NCBI GenBank assembly: GCA_024696005.1
Contig: JAILHF010000029.1
Span: 31,370-95,369, forward strand
From: Lachnospiraceae bacterium
Lineage (GTDB): Bacteria; Bacillota; Clostridia; Lachnospirales; Lachnospiraceae
Direction of reading: 5' to 3'
DNA: 64,000 nucleotides
Shown one piece after another: positions 59,001 through 64,000 of the stretch (position 1 is its first letter; the number at the start of each line of letters is the position of its first letter). Made by a program: the position numbers and the translations under genes. The notes beneath the pieces were generated by a model. The model was not told the DNA's origin. It saw only the letters and a program-made list of their open reading frames with translations, and ran no database searches.

Positions 59001-62000
59001 GCAGCATTTGCCAACCTTACAAGTCTGACTGAGTTAAACCTGCCTGCAAGCCTTGTCTGGACTGAGCCTTGGGCTTTTGCGGGATGCAGCAAAATTACAG
59101 AAGTACAGCTGCCTGAAAAGCTCAAGACTATCGGAGGTGGAGCCTTTTGTTATTGTTCTAATTTGGAAAAAGTGACTGTCGATAAAGTGCTTAACTATGT
59201 ATACTGTGGCGATGGAATACTTGATTCCCAAAAAGGAGCTTTTCTGAATTGTGAGAATCTTAAAGAGATTGTTATAGAAGATGGGATGAAGGAGATTCCG
59301 GAATATTTATTTTCAAAATGCTCGGGTCTTGAAAATATTTCAATTCCTGATTCTGTTGTAAAGATAAATGCGAATGCCTTTGAAGAGTGTACAAAATTGC
59401 AAGAGATTACGATACCGGCTAAATGTACATATGTGGGGAATTCAGCATTCAAGAACTGTAAAAGTGTAAAAGAAATAGTATTCCCTAATAGTATTACCGG
59501 CATGGGAACATATGTAATGGAAGGCTGCTCCAGTCTGGAACGTGCGGTGTTGAATGATACCCGTGTTAATATTACTGCGGGAACGTTTTTGGATTGTACG
59601 GCGCTTAAAGAAGTTGTCATTCCCGATACGGTTGAGGCGATTAGGGAAGATGCGTTTAGAAGATGCTATGCATTGGAAAAAATAGTAATTCCACCTAGAG
59701 TTACCATCATTGAAGCGAGTGCGTTTAGGGGATGCGAAAAACTTAAAGAAGTTGTTTTTAACGATAAGCTTTCTACCATAGGAGACTATGCTTTTCAGGC
59801 GGATCCTTTATTGGAAGAGATAAGCCTGCCGAATAGTGTTGCTTCGATAGGTAGGAACTGTTTTGCCGTCTGTGACAGCTTAAAAGAAATAAAACTAAGC
59901 ACAGGAATTACGGCAATCCCTCAATATGCATTTTATCAGGATCCGGCACTGGAGAGTATTGTGTTGCCATATTATGTTAAGTCGATAGGGGCTTATGCCT
60001 TTGCTGACAGTGTGGCATTTAAAGAGATTACTATTCCAAGAAATGTGAGTAGTATAGCTACAAATGCATTTTCTTATAAGGACAAACTTACTATTTATGG
60101 TATAACCGGTACTTATGCGGAAACTTTTGCTAATGATAATGGTATAAAGTTTGTTAATCGGGAGGTAAACGCAACGGAAGTGAAGTTTACCGAAGATATG
60201 TACACGATTTATACGAATTCCACACTTCGGCTACCTTATTCAGTAACGCCGGAGGATTACACTGATGAAATGACATGGGCGATCAGCAAAGGATCGGATA
60301 AGGTGTCGCTTACCGATGGCGTGGTTAAAGGGCTGAAAGTAACTGATAAAGACGATCCAGCTGTAATAAAGCTGACGGTAGGTGACAAACTTGCTTCATG
60401 TAAAGTCGTGGTACTTCAATCCGTGACTAGCCTTTACTTAAACAAGTCTTCACTAACGATGAATTCCGGAGACACTGAGCAGTTAACATGTAGTGTGTAT
60501 CCTGATTCTGCCAGTGATAAAACCGTAAGTTGGAGTAGTTCTGACTCAAATATAGCCAGCGTGGATGAAAATGGAAAAGTGACTGCTGTAGCTGCAGGTA
60601 CTTGCACCATCACGGTAACCGCCAATGACGGTGGCGGGGCGAAAAACAGTTGTGCGATTACTGTAAAAGGCGCCGCTCATCATCCGCAGAATGCAGAGGA
60701 GATGCAAAGCAGCCATCCTTATGAGAAGAATTGCTCTGATATCTGGATATACAAGTCTGAAGGCGCCGGAAATATATGCATTACTTTTTCTGAGGAGACT
60801 AAACTCGAAGAGGATACAGAGGGCGATTATATCCTGATCAAGGATAAAGATGGAAATCTGATCGGGAAGTATTATGGAACAGATCTGGCGGGAAAGACCG
60901 TTACTGTTCCGGGAGATACGTTCTGGCTGCAATTGGTAAGTGACGCCATTGATAGCAAAGATTATGGATTTTCAGTGACGAAAATAGATGAAAATGTGAA
61001 TCTTGTAGGAATTACAGGACTTTCTGTTACGCCTGAAACTATTACTTTAAGGGAAGGAGAGAGCGGCGTCGTTACGGCTTCCATTACGCCTGCAAATGCA
61101 ACTGATAAATCTGTTGCCTGGAGTTCATCTGATACTTCCGTTGCAACGGTCAGCGGTACCGGACTTTCTGCTGTCATAAATGCAGTAAAGGCAGGAACTA
61201 CTTCTATAACGGCTAAAGCCGGTGGTTTTACAGCTACTGTTTCTATTATTGTGGTTGATGAAAATGAACCAATAGCGGAAGTTGAGAGCATAAGCATATC
61301 TCCGAAAGAGATCACCATGGTAACAGGAATATCAAAACAGTTTAAGGCTGCCATAACTCCTGATGATATTGCAGATGCAGCAATAAGCTGGAGTAGCAGC
61401 AATGCTTCCATAGCATCTGTAACCGGTAACGGACTTGAGGCGGAAGTCAGTGCGTTATCTCCCGGAACTGCAGTCATTACCGCGACTGCAGGCAGTGTGA
61501 GCGCAAAGGCTACTGTGACGGTTATAGATGCGGAAGATGATCCTGATCATATTTATGTGTCAGGGATTACTTTATCTCATGCCAAAGTAAATATGATGGA
61601 GGGTAAAACTCTTTCTCTTGAAGCCGAGGTATCACCTTATAATGCGTCCGATTCGGAATTGCGCTGGGAAAGTGATAATGAGAGCGTTGCTACCGTTGAC
61701 TGGGATTGGGATACGACAGAAAAAGCTACAGTAACGGCCAGATCGGAAGGAACGGCCACGATAACGGCATACGCTACCGATGGCAGCGGAGTGTCTGCAT
61801 CGTGTACTGTAACGGTCAGAAAAGAAGGTTCCGGCGGACCCGGTGAGGCGGAAGACGGCAAGGTATACGTGGCGGCCAAGGGGAAAGCTGATGTCGGAAG
61901 CGTGATAAAGGCGAGTCTGAGTGCAAACATAGCTTCGCAGATCAAAAAGTATACCAGCAGTGATAAGAAGATCGCGTCCGTTACCGGGAAAGGCATAGTA

Positions 62001-62597
62001 AAAGGTAAGAAGGCAGGAACGGTAACCATTACAGCGTACATTAAGAATGGGAAGAAGTACGAGCCGGTGGCAACGATAGAACTGATAGTTACCAAGCCTG
62101 TATTCGATTTTGGAACCGTTACTTTGACTGATGTTGAAGAACCGCTTTATCTGTATGATTATGTAAAGGATCTTCCCAAGGGAACTCCTGTAAGCTGGTC
62201 TATACCAAAGTCGAAGTCGTCGATTGCCGTTATTGACGGAGATGAAGTGGTCGCAACAGGAAAATCCGGCACGGTCACCGTTACATGCATTATTGGAAGC
62301 GGAAAGAATGTCGTTAAGTATAAAGCGAAACTGAAAGCCGTGATGCCGCCGTATCTGCCCAAGGAGACCAGGGTTAAGGTGAACAAATGGAAAACAATAA
62401 CGGTCTATAATGTTCCGAAGGGAAAGAAAGTATCCTGGAAATGGGGGGCAATGATTGATGAGAATGGCGAGTTACCTTTCCTCATGAAGTCTTCGGGGAA
62501 GAAGTGTAAAGTAAAAGTGACCAGCCCGAACGCCAGTGTGACGATAGGGGTTGAAGTTGACGGAAAGATATGCTGGACAAAACTTGTTGTGGAATGA
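56070..62597 (+). CDS. giant secreted surface protein: SLH-like N-terminus, BspA-type leucine-rich repeats (LRR_5), multiple BIG2 Ig-like domains
   Basis: 'DGSFEPDKPITSAEMTTLKEYAQ' SLH-like; repeated 'ITIPDTVTLINDNAFLDCRNLRNVIIPDSVETINGWAFSGC'; 'VSWSSSDSNIASVDENGKVTAVAAGTCTITVTA' BIG2. Confidence 0.85.
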   Translation: MKRKMYRWLSSVMLIVLLFAEAGNLPVVWAAGDEDGGTEDVVSENGDNLPEPKEVSEDPLDDEGSQEPEAVQPGEVTRLEWWRMLIETFGMTVETDNYPDNYFCDLNSSFEYYRDIMVATEFGLVDVEAGDAINVDEAATREFAAHSLNVCLGFQRDEDTGYTFSEADSVEYPNDIQIAIDKGWFTLNDGSFEPDKPITSAEMTTLKEYAQNVLKEREIDPEKENSWVFADGVVDITKSTNAFMSDVDEFTLSDCQAALETGKIYGFLVDGDPVVRRFVEINATENEKEYVVKTESVSSEEAYESISISNEGQKLNLKNAVLCDPDMELQYVVGGTLEENFEDGVVYDTVSELNNRDVSAIIVTREYDIPTRVMKDHEIDLGGGKKAVLSFTIGDPFIDKDIDCMKILSYNQKAYIQVSIPVTFSCNVSLDVLSDIGVSPKMDLAYLPLAGGIGYIKTTLEMTLKGSVLISYVQMLTVGVSYSAREGFSVYKNFYKEKFTIEAKAEASIGIKASIGFDLGVLKGEAYGKFGGEAVAETKFYDDGKNPVNCAQVYAWLYLKYGYKATFDYWLDKKSWGDEVNILTRKNSPVKVCLHFEDGVKVARCTRENAKNGEINGNTTNGIYKYYTPINSRYAVGGGNTGYDESGKEYTLFETSKDEDSKTCTVTKYNGNVSALSIPSEIDGYKVIGIAANVFKGRSELVFVSMPDTVTKIDNYAFSDCSNLEVVKLSKGLTTLGYSAFNNDDKIESIEIPKSLATTTTDVGFYEARKGPFNSCDGLKTITFEEGTTRIPNFLFAHCPGIETITIPDTVTLINDNAFLDCRNLRNVIIPDSVETINGWAFSGCISLASIALSENLSYLGEGAFSGDVSLASAFIPKSLKTTKEHYCGGYSVQLGPYATAEGPLNNSGPFSGCDNLREVLFEEGTTKIPAYLFAHCNGIEEIEIPGTVTEIGAQAFDQCQSLKKITFNSGLNGICAAAFANLTSLTELNLPASLVWTEPWAFAGCSKITEVQLPEKLKTIGGGAFCYCSNLEKVTVDKVLNYVYCGDGILDSQKGAFLNCENLKEIVIEDGMKEIPEYLFSKCSGLENISIPDSVVKINANAFEECTKLQEITIPAKCTYVGNSAFKNCKSVKEIVFPNSITGMGTYVMEGCSSLERAVLNDTRVNITAGTFLDCTALKEVVIPDTVEAIREDAFRRCYALEKIVIPPRVTIIEASAFRGCEKLKEVVFNDKLSTIGDYAFQADPLLEEISLPNSVASIGRNCFAVCDSLKEIKLSTGITAIPQYAFYQDPALESIVLPYYVKSIGAYAFADSVAFKEITIPRNVSSIATNAFSYKDKLTIYGITGTYAETFANDNGIKFVNREVNATEVKFTEDMYTIYTNSTLRLPYSVTPEDYTDEMTWAISKGSDKVSLTDGVVKGLKVTDKDDPAVIKLTVGDKLASCKVVVLQSVTSLYLNKSSLTMNSGDTEQLTCSVYPDSASDKTVSWSSSDSNIASVDENGKVTAVAAGTCTITVTANDGGGAKNSCAITVKGAAHHPQNAEEMQSSHPYEKNCSDIWIYKSEGAGNICITFSEETKLEEDTEGDYILIKDKDGNLIGKYYGTDLAGKTVTVPGDTFWLQLVSDAIDSKDYGFSVTKIDENVNLVGITGLSVTPETITLREGESGVVTASITPANATDKSVAWSSSDTSVATVSGTGLSAVINAVKAGTTSITAKAGGFTATVSIIVVDENEPIAEVESISISPKEITMVTGISKQFKAAITPDDIADAAISWSSSNASIASVTGNGLEAEVSALSPGTAVITATAGSVSAKATVTVIDAEDDPDHIYVSGITLSHAKVNMMEGKTLSLEAEVSPYNASDSELRWESDNESVATVDWDWDTTEKATVTARSEGTATITAYATDGSGVSASCTVTVRKEGSGGPGEAEDGKVYVAAKGKADVGSVIKASLSANIASQIKKYTSSDKKIASVTGKGIVKGKKAGTVTITAYIKNGKKYEPVATIELIVTKPVFDFGTVTLTDVEEPLYLYDYVKDLPKGTPVSWSIPKSKSSIAVIDGDEVVATGKSGTVTVTCIIGSGKNVVKYKAKLKAVMPPYLPKETRVKVNKWKTITVYNVPKGKKVSWKWGAMIDENGELPFLMKSSGKKCKVKVTSPNASVTIGVEVDGKICWTKLVVE

Positions 62598-62680
62598 TGA
62601 TGGCAGCGTGATGAACGCCGACTGAACGCTCTTAATATGGTTTCGTGATATTCTTTGTCATCTCAGATCCTGAAGTGAAA

Positions 62681-62723
62681 CAGGCTCAATCCCGGTAGAG
62701 AAAAGGGATTGAGCCTGTTTTTT
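62681..62723 (+). terminator. intrinsic terminator
   Basis: CAGGCTCAATCCC-N11-GGGATTGAGCCTG + TTTTTT. Confidence 0.93.
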
Positions 62724-62849
62724 GCAGGGTTTGATGGTGAGTATGAGCTTCGGACGGTAAGCGCTAAAAAATCCGGCGGATAGATTCCGCATATATATCA
62801 GTTCATAATGGATCTGACTAAGATACCACATTTCGGTGTTACTTATTGA

Positions 62850-63332
62850 CACAATCTTCTGGGAAAATACATGATAGAGGAAGAACAACAAGGCTCAGAA
62901 CGTGCACAATATGGAGCAAGAGTACTGGATTCGCTTTCGGTATATCTGACAAGCGAATACGGTCGCGGTTTTTCGAGAAGCAATCTGGCTGGGATGAGAA
63001 AGTTCTATCTGACATACAAAGATCGTGAATCGCAAATTGTCCAATCAGGAATTGGACAATTAGGGACAATGCAGGAAAACGGAATTGTCCAATCGCCGAT
63101 TGGACAATTGACGGTTGATCATCAGAACTTTCCTTTCAAGCTGAGTTGGACGCATTATCAGGTTTTGATGACGATTGAAGATCCTGCCGAAAGAAGCTTC
63201 TATGAACTTGAAGCTATAAAAGGTGTCTGGAATGTTAAAACATTGAAGCGCCAGTATCATTCCAGTCTTTATGAGCGTCTTGCATTGAGCAGAGATAAAA
63301 ATGAGGTCATGGCAATGGCCACGCAGGGAGCT
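62850..63332 (+). pseudogene. truncated DUF1016 / YhcG-like (PDDEXK nuclease family) N-terminal fragment
   Basis: 'LLGKYMIEEEQQGSERAQYGARVLDSLSVYLTSEYGRGFSRSNLAGMRKFYLTY...LSWTHYQVLMTIEDPAERSFYELEAIKGVWNVKTLKRQYHSSLYERLALSRDKNEVMAMATQG'; no proper N-terminus, no nuclease half. Confidence 0.7.
63035..63109. repeat. two copies of perfect inverted repeat AATTGTCCAAT-N5-ATTGGACAATT
   Basis: 63035-63061 and 63083-63109. Confidence 0.9.
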
Positions 63333-63730
63333 ATGCCTTCCTGTATGGTGTATTTGCACGGATTGCAGCGGCCGCAGGGCTCGCCGTCTACCGGTGAATA
63401 GCAGAACCAAGTGGCCAGAGGGAAGTGATAGTTTCCGAAAACTCGGATCAGATCCTCAGGAGAGTTCTGTGTATCCGGGCAGTAATAATCGTTCTCCCGG
63501 CGCAGCCTGCCGAGTTTTTCGATCATGATGATCGCTTTATCATCTTTATGGACGGACAGTTTCTTTCCATCACGGATCACTCCTTGTCATCGTACGTTAG
63601 GAAACGGCTTGAAATCAAACCAACATACTGTATTCTATCATATCCCTCGGATGTGTCAAACAGATTCCCGATACAGGTGGCTCCGAAAAAACGCCTGAAA
63701 TCCTCAAGCAGGAGGATCAGTGCATAAAGG
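63330..63730 (-). pseudogene. frameshifted gene remnant; C-terminal 'WFCYSPVDGEPCGRCNPCK' resembles QueC-like zinc-binding tail
   Basis: Two overlapping minus-strand frames meet near 63580 (...RFLTYDDKE* / VIRDGKKLSVHKDDKAIIMI...); abuts DUF1016 fragment in opposite orientation. Confidence 0.4.
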
Positions 63731-63764
63731 GCTGTGAAAAAACTTGACAACGCACGATTGGGCT

Positions 63765-63794
63765 GATAATATAATTACCGGTAATCAAATTATC
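63765..63794. promoter_or_regulatory. TetR-type operator palindrome GATAAT-ATA-ATTACCGGTAAT-CAA-ATTATC
   Basis: 30-bp dyad with 3 mismatched pairs, just downstream of TTGACA (63744) and overlapping AT-rich -10 region. Confidence 0.75.
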
Positions 63795-63814
63795 AGTTTT
63801 TTGGCGGAGTATAT

Positions 63815-64000
63815 ATGTCAGTACGTGATACAAGCATCGATCCAAGACTTTTGCAAAGTGCAAGGGAAGAGTTTTTGAAAAAAGGATTCCTGAAGGCGGA
63901 TCTGAAAACGATCTGTGATAATGCGGGAGTCACCACCGGGGCGGTTTATAAAAGATACAAAGGGAAAGAAGAGCTTTTTTCCGCCGTTGTTGAAGGTGTT
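63815..64000 (+). CDS. TetR/AcrR family regulator, 3' truncated by window edge
   Basis: SVRDTSIDPRLLQSAREEFLKKGFLKADLKTICDNAGVTTGAVYKRYKGKEELFSAVVEGV. Confidence 0.92.
   Translation, partial: MSVRDTSIDPRLLQSAREEFLKKGFLKADLKTICDNAGVTTGAVYKRYKGKEELFSAVVEGV

Overview
This 64-kb window reads as a Clostridia/Lachnospiraceae-like chromosome segment (taxon inferred from gene content only). From 1 to about 47.3 kb it is a GC-rich, housekeeping-type backbone: FprA flavoprotein (partial), AIM24-like protein, orphan ACP, DegT aminotransferase, cca, PEGA lipoprotein, HU, RqcP, DivIC-like, tilS, ftsH, CDF transporter, macro-domain protein, stand-alone LytTR, a 1.9k-aa surface protein, VanY and MATE. These are followed by a full FASII operon (acpP-fabK-fabD-fabG-fabF-fabZ-accD::accA-fabH-MarR/FabT-like), then vWA, RsmH-like, ABC transporter, GH63-like, tex, APH-like genes and a NarL-type two-component system. 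From about 47.3 kb to the end the sequence is visibly more AT-rich and accessory in character: a DUF3990/XRE pair, another XRE regulator, a 1611-aa secreted protein with a C39-like protease domain plus ricin, three cohesins and an internal dockerin, a HipA-like/XRE pair, a 2175-aa SLH-like/BspA-LRR/Ig-like protein, two decayed gene fragments and a partial TetR. The strongest leads are: (i) the protease-cohesin-dockerin protein; (ii) its apparent co-regulation with the SLH/LRR giant through a shared promoter element (TCGC-N5-GCGA-N4-AACATTGACTATAGAT, with the -10 the same distance from both start codons); (iii) a TACCTAC...GGTA box repeated upstream of a NarL-type sensor, its response regulator and a distant 1.9k-aa surface protein; (iv) FabT-like boxes upstream of the fatty-acid operon; (v) two toxin/antitoxin-like pairs, each with a perfect palindrome inside the 17-bp spacer of its own promoter. 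All assignments are by eye from the sequence and translations; no database search was run.
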